Translations under genes and position numbers: made by a program
Shown here: positions 44,417 through 53,018 of the stretch, piece after piece
How positions within the stretch are numbered: the first letter of the stretch is position 1
Layout: the number at the start of each line of letters is the position of its first letter
NCBI RefSeq assembly: GCF_900109175.1
Contig: NZ_FNZE01000010.1
Location: 62,001-126,000, forward strand
Source: Pseudomonas linyingensis
GTDB taxonomy: Bacteria > Pseudomonadota > Gammaproteobacteria > Pseudomonadales > Pseudomonadaceae
DNA length: 64,000 nt
Direction: 5' to 3'
The notes under the pieces: generated by a model
Database searches by the model: none
Seen by the model: the letters and a program-made list of their open reading frames with translations, nothing else
Told to the model about the DNA's origin: nothing

Positions 44417-44836
44417 ATGAAACATTCAACCTTGAGCGCTCTGCTGGTGAGCGTGAGCCTGCTGGTTGCCGCGAGCGTGCAGGCCGACGAAGTGCTGTCG
44501 ACCACCCATGACAACACCGCCGGCAAAGCGGCCGGCGCGGTGACCGGCGTGATGATCGGCGCAGTGGGCGGACCGCTGGGGGCGCTGGTCGGCGCCGGCA
44601 TCGGCTGGCTGGCCGGCTGGGGCGTGCAGGAAGGCGCCGGCCTCAGCGAGAACGCCTACACTGTGCGCGGCACCGACGGCGAAACGAAGGTGGTGCGCTC
44701 GCCCAATCGCCAGTTCGCCGTTGGCGAGCAGGTCGACCAGCGCGGCGGGAGGCTGTATGCGCGCAGCGACTCGGGGCAGGCCCCGGCCAGCGGGCTGTGC
44801 GCCGCGCCTGCGGGGGCTGCCGACGGTCGCTGCTGA
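44417..44836 (+). CDS. exported glycine-zipper protein
   Basis: A 139-residue protein with a Sec signal peptide (MKHSTLSALLVSVSLLVAASVQA, cleavage about residue 23) and a glycine-zipper membrane region at ~38-72 (KAAGAVTGVMIGAVGGPLGALVGAGIGWLAG). No lipobox cysteine is seen. The tail carries a short DGETKVVRSPNRQFAVGEQV element. It is likely a periplasmic or outer-membrane associated small protein of unknown function, co-transcribed with the helical protein upstream. Confidence 0.82.
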   Translation: MKHSTLSALLVSVSLLVAASVQADEVLSTTHDNTAGKAAGAVTGVMIGAVGGPLGALVGAGIGWLAGWGVQEGAGLSENAYTVRGTDGETKVVRSPNRQFAVGEQVDQRGGRLYARSDSGQAPASGLCAAPAGAADGRC

Positions 44837-44843
44837 GCAGGCT

Positions 44844-44885
44844 GGAGAGTTCCCGAAGGCGCCTCTGCGCAGAAGGGGACTCTCC
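44844..44885 (+). terminator. hairpin before the SdhB-like gene
   Basis: GGAGAGTTCCC pairs with GGGGACTCTCC over 11 bp with one wobble, just after the glycine-zipper gene. The T-run is weak (ATTTCC). Confidence 0.4.
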
Positions 44886-44917
44886 ATTTCCATCCAGAGG
44901 CCTGGAGGAGACGGGGC

Positions 44918-45625
44918 ATGATCGAGGTTCAGGTCTATCGCTATCACCCGGAGCAGGATCGCAAGCCCAGGATGCAGTCGCTGTCCCTGCCCGAGGAGTT
45001 CCGCTCACGCATGGTGCTGGATGCGCTGGAGTTCCTGCACGAAGCGGACCCGACGCTGGTCTACCGGCGCTCCTGCCGCGAGGGCGTCTGCGGCTCGGAT
45101 GGCATGAACATCAACGGCAAGAATCGCCTGGCCTGCATCACACCGGTTGCCGAGGTACTGGGGAAGGGCAACACGCTGATCATCAGGCCCCTGCCTGGAA
45201 TGCCGGTCATCCGCGACCTGGTGGTCGACCAGAGTCTGTTCTTCCAGCAGTACCAGAGCATCAAGCCCTGGCTGATCAACGACGAGCCTGCGCCGCCCAT
45301 CGAGCGTCTGCAGTCTCCCGAGGAACGCGCCAGGCTCGACGGGCTGTACGAGTGCATCCTCTGCGGTTGCTGCTCGTCGCAATGCCCGTCCTGGTGGTGG
45401 AACCCGGAAAAGTACGTCGGTCCGGCCGGCTTGCTGCAGGCCTGGCGCTTCATCACCGACAGCCGGGATCGGGCCACGGCGGAGCGGCTCGAACGGCTGG
45501 AAGACCCCTTCAGCCTGTTTCGCTGCCGCAGCATCGGCAACTGCTCGTGGGTCTGCCCCAAGGGACTCAATCCCATGGGGGCCATCGGCAAGATTCGCCA
45601 GGAGCTGTTGCGTAAGGGCACCTAG
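44918..45625 (+). CDS. succinate dehydrogenase/fumarate reductase-type iron-sulfur protein (orphan)
   Basis: A 235-residue SdhB-like protein. The N-terminal plant-type 2Fe-2S ligands are SCREGVCGSDGMNINGKNRLAC. The C-terminal ferredoxin domain has CILCGCCSSQCP and CRSIGNCSWVCPKG for the 4Fe-4S and 3Fe-4S clusters. GAGGAG precedes the ATG. The sdhC, sdhD and sdhA genes are not here, so this is either a second copy or a partner for a flavoprotein encoded elsewhere. It is convergent with sixA, with a 3-bp gap between stops. Confidence 0.92.
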   Translation: MIEVQVYRYHPEQDRKPRMQSLSLPEEFRSRMVLDALEFLHEADPTLVYRRSCREGVCGSDGMNINGKNRLACITPVAEVLGKGNTLIIRPLPGMPVIRDLVVDQSLFFQQYQSIKPWLINDEPAPPIERLQSPEERARLDGLYECILCGCCSSQCPSWWWNPEKYVGPAGLLQAWRFITDSRDRATAERLERLEDPFSLFRCRSIGNCSWVCPKGLNPMGAIGKIRQELLRKGT

Positions 45626-45628
45626 CCG

Positions 45629-46108
45629 TCACGAATACTTGATCGCCACCTTCTCGAGCTTGTTCCTGCCGATTTTCGCCCACGACTTGGTGTCGAACCT
45701 GAGCACGGCCACGGCACAGGTCGGCAGGTTGACGTCCTTGTCCGCAAGGCGCAGTACCAGCTCCGACAACAGCGGATTGTGGCCGACCAGCATCACCCGC
45801 TTGTGGTTGCCGCCAACTTCCTCGATGAGCTGCAGCAGGTCATCCACCTGTCCGCCGTAAAGCCGCTCATCCTGCACGATGTGCTTGCGCTTGAAATCGA
45901 GCTTCCGGGCGATGGTCGCTGCGGTCGCCAGCGCCCGGGTCGCCGGACTCGAAACAATCATATCGAGCGCAACTTCGGACTCGGCCAGCCGCTTGCCCAT
46001 CTTCGTCGCATCTCTCTTGCCCTTGTCCGTCAAGGGACGATCCCGGTCGGCCGACTTGACGTCGTCCCAGCTCGACTGGCCGTGGCGAACGAGGAACAGC
46101 ACTTTCAT
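45629..46108 (-). CDS. sixA: phosphohistidine phosphatase SixA
   Basis: A 159-residue histidine phosphatase. The catalytic RHG motif is near the start (MKVLFLVRHGQSSWDD), with a second conserved stretch SSPATRALATA and the late histidine in LVGHNPLLSEL. SixA removes phosphate from histidine in phosphotransfer proteins. The start at 46108 is preferred over an ATG seven codons upstream because the RHG motif then has the normal position. Confidence 0.88.
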   Translation of the reverse strand: MKVLFLVRHGQSSWDDVKSADRDRPLTDKGKRDATKMGKRLAESEVALDMIVSSPATRALATAATIARKLDFKRKHIVQDERLYGGQVDDLLQLIEEVGGNHKRVMLVGHNPLLSELVLRLADKDVNLPTCAVAVLRFDTKSWAKIGRNKLEKVAIKYS

Positions 46109-46367
46109 GGCACTCACCCTGTTTGGCACGCTGGCTTCACCTTCAGGCTAGCTTGAGTTGCTTACAAACAGATGCACGCGGCTGCCAGGATGACTGCCAT
46201 GTCGATTGGTCTTGTTGTCGGTGATGGTCAGTGTGCCAAAGCGGTTCGAGCTGCGCGGCGAGCCGCCTCACCGTCGGGTGGCGCTCCGCTGGGCGGCACA
46301 CCGCCGGGCGCCAGCGCATCTACGCTTCCAGGAGGCTATTCGGCACCCTTGTAGAGGAGACCATGCG

Positions 46368-47051
46368 ATGAGCGAAATGGCTGCCCCCGGCGTCCTCGAC
46401 CAGGCCGAGCTCAGATGCCGGATCATCGACACCGCGCTGACCCTCGGTACCGAGCGCGGCTGGGACGGGTTTCATCTCCACGACGTTGCAGCGCGACTGG
46501 GCATCAGCCTGGCCGACATCGCCCGGCACTTCGCAGGCAAGGACGCGATCGTCGAAGCCTGGTTCGAGCGTGCCGATGCTGCCTTGCTGGCAGCGCCGGA
46601 GGCGCCGGGCTGGCACCTCCTCAGCCCTCGCGAACGCCTGCAGCACGCGATCTTCAGCTGGTTGCGCGCGCTCGCCCCGCATCGTCAGCTGGCCGCCGAG
46701 ATGCTGCGCTACAAGCTTCACCCTGAGCATCTGCATCTCCAGGTTCAGGGCGTGCTGCGGGTCAGCCGCACGGTGCAATGGATACGCGAAGTGGCCCTGC
46801 TGCCCGCAACCGGCTGGCGGCGCGAATGCGAGGAAGCGGCGCTCACCGCCATCTACCTGACCACCTTCGCCTACTGGCTGCGGGACGACAGCCTTGGCGC
46901 CAGCCGCAGCCGCAACCTGCTCGACCGGCTGCTCGCCCGGGCCGAGTGGGTGGCCGGTTGGCTCGAGGGGATGGACCGCGTCAAAGCGCCGGCAAGTCGG
47001 GCCGGGCCGTCGACCAGCAAAGCCGGCAACGGGGCCGATAGCGGCGGCTAA
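46368..47051 (+). CDS. TetR-family regulator
   Basis: A 227-residue TetR-like protein with helix-turn-helix around residues 30-55 (HLHDVAARLGISLADIARHFAGKDAIVEAW) and a helical C-terminal domain. GAGGAG lies eight bases before the ATG at 46368. It ends 3 bp before the membrane hydrolase gene, so the two are co-transcribed. Target and ligand unknown. Confidence 0.85.
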   Translation: MSEMAAPGVLDQAELRCRIIDTALTLGTERGWDGFHLHDVAARLGISLADIARHFAGKDAIVEAWFERADAALLAAPEAPGWHLLSPRERLQHAIFSWLRALAPHRQLAAEMLRYKLHPEHLHLQVQGVLRVSRTVQWIREVALLPATGWRRECEEAALTAIYLTTFAYWLRDDSLGASRSRNLLDRLLARAEWVAGWLEGMDRVKAPASRAGPSTSKAGNGADSGG

Positions 47052-47054
47052 GCG

Positions 47055-48110
47055 ATGGACGCGCTCGCCCACGCGCTGCTGGGCGCCACGCTGGCGCAAG
47101 CCACCTCGGCGCGCTGCGCCGCGCTGACGCCACGGCAGTGCCTGGCGGTCTGCAGCAGCGCTGCGATCTTCCCCGATATCGACTTCATCGGCTTCCTCGT
47201 CGATCCGCTGCGCTTTCTCGCCGAGTGGCACCAGGGCCCGACGCATTCGCTCATCCTGCTACCGCTGTGGGCCGCGCTGATCGGAGGCGCGTTCGCGCTG
47301 GCGGCCAGGCGCAGGGCGGATTTTCTGCCGGCCTGCGCTTTCGCCGCCGTCGGGCTCGCTTCGCACATCGTGCTCGACCTGATGACGGCCTACGGCACCG
47401 CGCTCTTCCATCCACTCAGCCAGCAACGGTTCTGGATCGGCAGCCTGTTCCTGGTGGACCCGGTATTCCTGCTGATCGCCCTGGGCGCGCTGGTCGCCAG
47501 CCTGCGGCTGCGCAAACGCTGGCCCGCCCTCGCGGGCATCGCGCTGCTCGCGCTGTATGCGGGCGGCCAGACTCTGCAGCAGCTACGCGCCAGCGACATC
47601 GCGCGCCAGTGGGCGCAGGCCAATGGCATCGTGCCGACGCGGGTGGCGGCGCTGGCCCAGCCGCTGTCGCCCTTCAACTGGAAACTGCTGGTGGTCGATG
47701 GCGAGCGTTATCACCAGGCCCATCTGAAGCTCGACGCTGGCGCCGCAGCGCTGCCGATCCCGTGGCCGCTGGGCGAGCTTGCCCGGGCCTACCGGCCGCC
47801 GGAGCGGCTGGTCTGGCAGCTGCGTTATCGCTACGGCGCGGATGCCGCCCTGCAGCCGCAGGTGCAGGCGCGCTGGCACGACCCCCGCTTCGCGTCCTAC
47901 CGCCGCTTCGCGCTCTTTCCGGCCCTGTCGCGGATCGACCGCGGCGGCGAAACCTGTATCTGGTTCACCGACCTGCGCTACGACCTGCCGACCCTGCCCG
48001 ACACCTTTCGCTACGGCTTCTGCCGCGGCGGCGAAACGCTGCCCTGGCGGTTGTATCGCCTGCGCTACTTCTCGGTCGATTCGCGGCAAGGGCTGAAGTC
48101 CGTGGATTGA
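47055..48110 (+). CDS. YdjM-family membrane metal-dependent hydrolase
   Basis: A 351-residue inner-membrane protein of the YdjM/DUF457 type. Its N-terminal half has about four membrane segments with conserved histidines and acids of the predicted metal site: DALAHALLG, FPDIDFI, WHQGPTHSL and SHIVLDLMTAYGT. The C-terminal half (from ~residue 190) is soluble. No reaction is established for this family. It is linked to the TetR gene by a 3-bp gap. Confidence 0.88.
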   Translation: MDALAHALLGATLAQATSARCAALTPRQCLAVCSSAAIFPDIDFIGFLVDPLRFLAEWHQGPTHSLILLPLWAALIGGAFALAARRRADFLPACAFAAVGLASHIVLDLMTAYGTALFHPLSQQRFWIGSLFLVDPVFLLIALGALVASLRLRKRWPALAGIALLALYAGGQTLQQLRASDIARQWAQANGIVPTRVAALAQPLSPFNWKLLVVDGERYHQAHLKLDAGAAALPIPWPLGELARAYRPPERLVWQLRYRYGADAALQPQVQARWHDPRFASYRRFALFPALSRIDRGGETCIWFTDLRYDLPTLPDTFRYGFCRGGETLPWRLYRLRYFSVDSRQGLKSVD

Positions 48111-48327
48111 GCAAGCGGTGCCGACCGCCCAATCCGTCGCAGGCGGGAAACGTGGAACATGGCGCGACGATCTCGGCTGCGGTGAGCGGTGTCACCATAT
48201 GGCCAAGGCAGCAGCGGCAGATGCGATTGCCCTGTCATTCGCTTCCGCGTGGACGCCCAGCGGGTGCTCATGTGCTACATCTATCCTGCGAATTTGCGTA
48301 GGACTGGGACCCAGGGAGAACCGCACG

Positions 48328-49200
48328 ATGTCCGATGAGCTTGTGATACGCCAGATGACCCGCGCCGAGCTGGACCTGTTGGTCGGCTGGGCGGCGGAGG
48401 AGGGCTGGAATCCCGGCCGGCACGATGCCGAAGTGTTCTGGGCCTCCGACCCCGAGGCCTTCCTCGCCGCCGAGCTGGACGGCGAACTGATCGGCGGTGG
48501 CGCCATCACCTGCTACGGCGGCGAGTTCGGCTTCATGGGCTTCTTCATCGTGCGCCCTGAATTTCGCGGCCATGGCTTCGGCGATACGCTGTGGCACGCC
48601 CGCCGCGACCGTCTGCTGGCCCGCCTGCGCCCGGGGGCGAGCATTGGCATGGACGGCGTATTCGCCATGCAGGACTACTACGCCAAGGGCGGCTTTGTGT
48701 TCTCCCATCGCAACCTGCGTTTCCGCACCGACATCCCGCCGCAGCCGGCTGCGGCGGCGGTCTGTGACGCAACCATCGTCCCGCTCGCCACTGTGCCGTT
48801 CGAGCACGTGCTCGATTACGACCGCACCTGCTTCCCCGCGCCGCGCCCGACCTTCCTCGCGGGCTGGATCGCCCAGCCCGATGCGCTCGCCCTCGGCTGC
48901 CTGCGCGATGGCCGGCTGAGCGGCTACGGCGTCGTGCGTCGCTGCCAGGACGGCTGCAAGATCGGCCCGCTGTTCGCCGACGACGCCCGGGCCGCCGAAG
49001 CCCTCTACGTCCAGCTGGCGGCATTCGCCGCCGGCGGCCCGCTGTTTCTCGACGCGCCGGAGAACAACCCGGCCGCCATGGCCCTGGTGCGCCAGCACGG
49101 GATGGTCGAGGTGTTCGGCTGCGCGCGCATGTACCTCGGTCCGGTACCGGCGCTCGCGCACGAGCGGGTGTTCGGCGTCACCACCTTCGAGCTGGGCTGA
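48328..49200 (+). CDS. GNAT-family acetyltransferase (tandem domains)
   Basis: A 290-residue protein with an N-terminal GNAT acetyltransferase domain (FFIVRPEFRGHGFGDTLWHARRD is the acetyl-CoA loop) and a second GNAT-like domain from about residue 140 (GYGVVRRCQDGCKIGPLFADD). GGGAG precedes the ATG at 48328. It shares one base with the following deacetylase gene (TGATG). Acceptor substrate unknown. Confidence 0.9.
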   Translation: MSDELVIRQMTRAELDLLVGWAAEEGWNPGRHDAEVFWASDPEAFLAAELDGELIGGGAITCYGGEFGFMGFFIVRPEFRGHGFGDTLWHARRDRLLARLRPGASIGMDGVFAMQDYYAKGGFVFSHRNLRFRTDIPPQPAAAAVCDATIVPLATVPFEHVLDYDRTCFPAPRPTFLAGWIAQPDALALGCLRDGRLSGYGVVRRCQDGCKIGPLFADDARAAEALYVQLAAFAAGGPLFLDAPENNPAAMALVRQHGMVEVFGCARMYLGPVPALAHERVFGVTTFELG

Positions 49201-50114
49201 TGGCCGGGCGCGACCTCACCGGCTACGCCGGCCGGCCACCCCACCCGCACTGGCCGGGCGAGGCGCGCATCGCCGTGCAGTTCGTTCTGAACGTCGAGGA
49301 GGGCGCCGAATCCTGCGTCCTCAATGGCGACGCCCAGTCCGAGGCTTACCTGCACGAGCTGCCGGGGCGCCCGCCACGCCCGGGCGAGCGCGACCCGAGC
49401 GTCGAGAGCCTGTACGAATACGGCTCGCGCGCCGGCGTCTGGCGCATCCTCGAGCTGTTCGCCGCCCGCGGCCTGCCGCTGACCGCCTTCGCCGTCGGCC
49501 GGGCGCTGGAACTCGTCCCCGATATCGGCCAGGCGCTGGCCGCCGCCGGCCACGAGGTCGCCGGCCATGGCTATCGCTGGCTCGACTACCGCCAGATTGC
49601 CGAGGACGAGGAGCGCCGCCATATCCGGCAGACCATCGAGGCCATCGAACGGATCTGCGGCCAGCGCCCGGTTGGCTGGTACACCGGGCGGGTCAGCCAC
49701 CACACCCGGCGCCTGCTGCAGGAGACCGGCGGTTTCCTCTACAGCTCCGACGCCTACAACGACGACCTGCCGTACTGGCTGCCCGGCACGCCGGCGCAGC
49801 TGGTGATTCCCTACACCCTGGTCAACAACGACGCGCGCTACCTGCTGCCCAACGGCTTCGCCAGCGGCGAGGACTTCTTCCGCCTGCTCAAGGACGCCTT
49901 CGACCTGCTCTGGCGGGAGGGCGAGCGGCAGCCGAAGATGATGAGCGTCGGCCTGCATGGCCGCATCAGCGGTCATCCCGCCCGCGCCATGGCCCTGGCG
50001 CGCTTTCTCGACTACATCCAGGACCACGACCGGGTGTGGATCTGCCGGCGGGAGGAGATTGCGCGGCATTGGCTGGTCGAGCATCCGGTTGGCAAGGCAG
50101 AGCCTGCTTCCTGA
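49200..50114 (+). CDS. PuuE-type allantoinase/polysaccharide deacetylase family protein
   Basis: A 304-residue carbohydrate esterase 4-fold protein. Sequence follows Pseudomonas PuuE closely: DLTGYAGRPPHPHWPGEARIAVQFVLNVEEG, SLYEYGSRAGVWRILELF, GHGYRWLDY, RPVGWYTGR, YNDDLPYW and ARREDIARHW-like CRREEIARHW. PuuE enzymes hydrolyse allantoin without a metal. The other ureide-pathway genes are not here, and it is fused operonically to a GNAT gene, so it may be a paralogue with another amide substrate. Confidence 0.85.
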   Translation: MAGRDLTGYAGRPPHPHWPGEARIAVQFVLNVEEGAESCVLNGDAQSEAYLHELPGRPPRPGERDPSVESLYEYGSRAGVWRILELFAARGLPLTAFAVGRALELVPDIGQALAAAGHEVAGHGYRWLDYRQIAEDEERRHIRQTIEAIERICGQRPVGWYTGRVSHHTRRLLQETGGFLYSSDAYNDDLPYWLPGTPAQLVIPYTLVNNDARYLLPNGFASGEDFFRLLKDAFDLLWREGERQPKMMSVGLHGRISGHPARAMALARFLDYIQDHDRVWICRREEIARHWLVEHPVGKAEPAS

Positions 50115-50206
50115 AGCTGCCTGGCGCGTCGGCGTCCCTGCCGAGGGGTACGGGCTTTGTGCAAGGCCCGATGGTGACGAACCGCGGCGCTCGATAGCCG
50201 CGCCGG

Positions 50207-50560
50207 TCACATCTCGATGATCATCTCGAAGCCGCCATAGATCAGGCGCTGGCCGTCGAATGGCATCGGATTCTTGTCCGGCTGCAGGCGCGGATCGGCC
50301 ATGGCCTTCTCCATCGCCTGGTCGCGGACCGCGCGAGAAGGCCAGATGATCCAGGAAAAGACCACGGTTTCATCGGGCTTGCACTTCACCGCCATGGGGA
50401 AGGACGTCACCTTGCCCTCAGGCACATCGTCGCCCCAGCACTCGACCAGCTTGAGTGCGCCGTATTCCTTGAAGACGGCACCGGCGGCCTCTGCGTGTTT
50501 TCTGTAGATTTCCTTGTTTGCCGTGGGCACGGCAAGGACGAACCCGTCAACGTAGGACAT
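50207..50560 (-). CDS. DUF1428 (YbaA-like) protein
   Basis: A 117-residue protein of the DUF1428 family with a dimeric alpha-beta barrel-like fold: MSYVDGFVLAVPTANKEIYRKHAEAA, LVECWGDDVPEGKVTSFP, KPDETVVFSWIIWPS and MPFDGQRLIYGGFEMI are all typical. AGGAGG precedes the ATG at 50560, which rules out the longer frame. Function unknown. Confidence 0.93.
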   Translation of the reverse strand: MSYVDGFVLAVPTANKEIYRKHAEAAGAVFKEYGALKLVECWGDDVPEGKVTSFPMAVKCKPDETVVFSWIIWPSRAVRDQAMEKAMADPRLQPDKNPMPFDGQRLIYGGFEMIIEM

Positions 50561-50811
50561 TTCAAGCCTCCTCTTTCTGCGTGGAAGAGCGAGTGTGTGA
50601 CAGCCGGTTGAGTCTAGGTCAGTGCTCGGGGATTCGCCGCCAGGCACTCGCCGGCTTGCCACCCGCGCTACCTGCGGCAAGAGCCCGGCGGCGACTGGTC
50701 GACCCAACCGCAGGGCTCCGTCATCCGGTCCCTTTCGAGACGGGAAACATGGGGCACCCTCAACGTTCGACAGGCGTGGCAGGCAAACAGCTCAACGGAT
50801 CGATGGATGGC

Positions 50812-51073
50812 TTAGGCGCCACGCTCAGTACCCGCTTTAAGTTCGCTGGCTAGACGATTGAGGTTCTGTTCATGGCTGGCTCCACGATCTGCCGCATGCT
50901 CTCTGCGACCTTGGCATCGGCGAAATCCTGCTCCCAGGAGACCAGGGGTCCGTCAGCAGCCGCAGACAAGGCGATGGTCAGGACGAACTGCGGCTGTGAC
51001 AGGTGCCTGATACGGACCTGGGAATTCGGAACGATCTCGGCAAATTCCGACTGACACGCCGGAGCAGTACCCT
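50812..51073 (-). pseudogene. broken SRPBCC/AHSA1-type gene
   Basis: The minus strand reads SEFAEIVPNSQVRIRHLSQPQFVLTIAL then EQDFADAKVAESMRQIVEPA, the C-terminal half of an AHSA1-type START-like protein. A one-base deletion near 50873 then shifts the frame; adding it back gives ANEQNLNRLASELKAGTERGA and a TAA at 50812-50814. The N-terminal half is missing. A sequencing error could explain the shift but not the missing half. Confidence 0.75.
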
Positions 51074-51442
51074 TTACTTGCCACTGAAGGAGCACTGCTC
51101 CATCACCAGTCGCCATTCGCCGGCCTGCTTCTCCCAGACCATGACACACCGCTGGTCGTCCATGAATGAGGCCCCTTCGAACGAACCGGCGCCCTCATAG
51201 CGGTGCCGGACCACGGCCGCCTCATGGCCCAAGACGCGGACAACGACCTCGCTGCGCGTGCCATGATCCAGCCGATAGCTCGGGGAACAGATGATTGCCA
51301 GGATGGCGCGACGGTCGAGGGTCGAGCCGTCCGGGGCAACATAGAGGTAGTCCTCGGCCGCCAGTCGTTCCACGGTAGCGGCATCCTTGTCCAGCCACGC
51401 CCAAAACCAACGCTCGCTCAGGTCACGCAACACCGAGGTCAT
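51074..51442 (-). CDS. DUF4440/SnoaL-like protein
   Basis: A 122-residue NTF2-fold protein (RDLSERWFWAWLDKDAATVERLAAEDYLYVAPDG at the start, WEKQAGEWRLVMEQCSFSG at the end), typical of the DUF4440 group. AGGAGG lies just before the ATG. It directly precedes the SRPBCC relic on the same strand. Function unknown. Confidence 0.85.
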   Translation of the reverse strand: MTSVLRDLSERWFWAWLDKDAATVERLAAEDYLYVAPDGSTLDRRAILAIICSPSYRLDHGTRSEVVVRVLGHEAAVVRHRYEGAGSFEGASFMDDQRCVMVWEKQAGEWRLVMEQCSFSGK

Positions 51443-51650
51443 CCGCTGGACCTCCTACTCTCGAAGCGCTCACGACCGAGCGGTCCCATCTGCAGAGACT
51501 GCGTGGCCGGACTATTCGGACAAACTGCGACGGTATCTCTCGCCGCAGCTCTGGAGTGCGGCTTTCAGAGGGCTGGAAGATGTCATGCCCCACGGCGGAA
51601 ACGCCCTTGCACCATCTGATCGGCTGTCCCTGAGCGTAGCTCCACCCATA

Positions 51651-51692
51651 AAGAAAACAACCGGGACGCTTCCCGCAGTCCCGGTCGTTTTT
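51651..51692. terminator. bidirectional terminator
   Basis: ACCGGGAC pairs with GTCCCGGT. The plus side is followed by CGTTTTT and the minus side by TGTTTTCTTT, so it can stop transcription from either direction, chiefly of the AraC gene on the minus strand. It is part of a duplicated segment. 51443-51650 has no gene. Confidence 0.7.
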
Positions 51693-51751
51693 CAGCCATC
51701 AAGCAAGGCTCAATAGCTTATTCGCCGCTCAACACCCGTCCCAGCATCCGA
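51654..51751. repeat. duplicated tauD 3' end plus terminator, left copy
   Basis: This 98-bp stretch matches 56684-56779 at roughly four of five bases and includes the terminator, the stop codon and the last codons of tauD (reading RMLGRVLSGE, compare RMLGRVLNGE). Here the rest of tauD is absent. Confidence 0.8.
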
Positions 51752-51791
51752 GCGCCCGCGACCTGCTGCGCGAGGGCGGCGGCGCGACCAT

Positions 51792-52724
51792 TCAGGCACC
51801 CTGGCCGGCCGCACGCCTGAGTTCCTCGATATCCCGCTTCGGCGATGCGCCGAACAGGCGGCCGTACTCGCGGCTGAACTGCGACGGGCTCTCGTAGCCG
51901 ACGGCGAAGGCCGAGCTCGACACGTCCTGGTTCTCCGACAGCATCAGCCGGCGCGCCTCGCCCAGGCGCAGCCACTTCTGGTACTGCAGCGGGCTCATCG
52001 CGGTGATCTGCTTGAAGTGCTGGTGGAAGGTCGAGGGGCTCATCCTCACCGAGGCGGCCAGCTCTTCCACCCGCAGGGTCTGGCGGTAGTTGTGCCGGAT
52101 CCAGTCCACCGCGCGGGCGATGCGGTGCACCTGGCTGTCGGCGGCGGTGACCTGCCACAGCCGGGCGCTCTGGTCGCTGGCGATCAGGCGGTAGTAGATC
52201 TCTCGTTCGATCAAGGGCGCGAGCAGGGGAATTGACTCGGGCTCGTCGAGCAGGCTGACCAGCCGCACCAGCGCGCGCAGCAGGGTAGGGGACGTCCGGC
52301 CGAGGAACATGCCGGGATCGCCGGCCTTGCCGGCCGGGGCGGTGAAGCCGCTCTGCAGCATGACTTCCGAGACGACGCGCAGATCCAGCCCGAGCATCAG
52401 GCCCAAGTATGGTCGCTCCTCGTCGGCCTCGACGATGTGCATCATCGCCGGCAGATCCAGCGAGGTGATCAGGAAGCTGTGGATGTCGTAGGTGAAGGCC
52501 TCCTGGCCGAACAGGGCGCGCTTGGTGCCCTGCACGACGACGAACAGGCTCGGCCCCACCGTGCAGTAGTCCGGCTGGGTCGGCGCGGTGCGGCGGAACA
52601 GGCCCAGATTGGCGATGGGCGTCTGCACGTCCTGCGCGTCACGGGTCCAGCGCGCCACGGCCTGCACCAGGGTCTGCCGGAGTTCTTCGAATCCTCCGGA
52701 CTCGGCGAGAAAAGTGTCAGTCAT
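51792..52724 (-). CDS. AraC-family regulator
   Basis: A 310-residue AraC/XylS-type regulator. The N-terminal part is of the AraC-N type (residues ~50-200, with SLFVVVQGTKRALFGQEAFTYDIHSFLITSLDLP). The C-terminal double helix-turn-helix is RVEELAASVRMSPSTFHQHFKQIT and SSSAFAVGYESPSQFSREYGRLFG. It is divergent from the exported hydrolase across a 294-bp gap that shows no gene and should hold both promoters, so it probably regulates that hydrolase and the MFS gene. Confidence 0.92.
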   Translation of the reverse strand: MTDTFLAESGGFEELRQTLVQAVARWTRDAQDVQTPIANLGLFRRTAPTQPDYCTVGPSLFVVVQGTKRALFGQEAFTYDIHSFLITSLDLPAMMHIVEADEERPYLGLMLGLDLRVVSEVMLQSGFTAPAGKAGDPGMFLGRTSPTLLRALVRLVSLLDEPESIPLLAPLIEREIYYRLIASDQSARLWQVTAADSQVHRIARAVDWIRHNYRQTLRVEELAASVRMSPSTFHQHFKQITAMSPLQYQKWLRLGEARRLMLSENQDVSSSAFAVGYESPSQFSREYGRLFGASPKRDIEELRRAAGQGA

Positions 52725-53018
52725 TCGATGCCTACCCGGGCTCGCGTTCGCTCATCGGCAGCCGGGCAGGGCGGCGTGCACCGGCACGCAAGCCCTGTCT
52801 TTCCGGCAGATCGGCACCGTTAGCCCGCACGATGCCTGCACGGCGAGTTATGCCTCAGGCACCGCCCGCTGGCAATGCCGTCACGCGCGCAACAGGGCAC
52901 ATCCGGAGGATCAGGCAAGAAGTCGCCAGTAATGAGCTAACCCGCCGCAGGGAGCCGCGGCAAGAATGTCCTCAACCCCCCAGGCCTTGACCGAGGACCT
53001 CCCACGAGGAAGCCGCCA

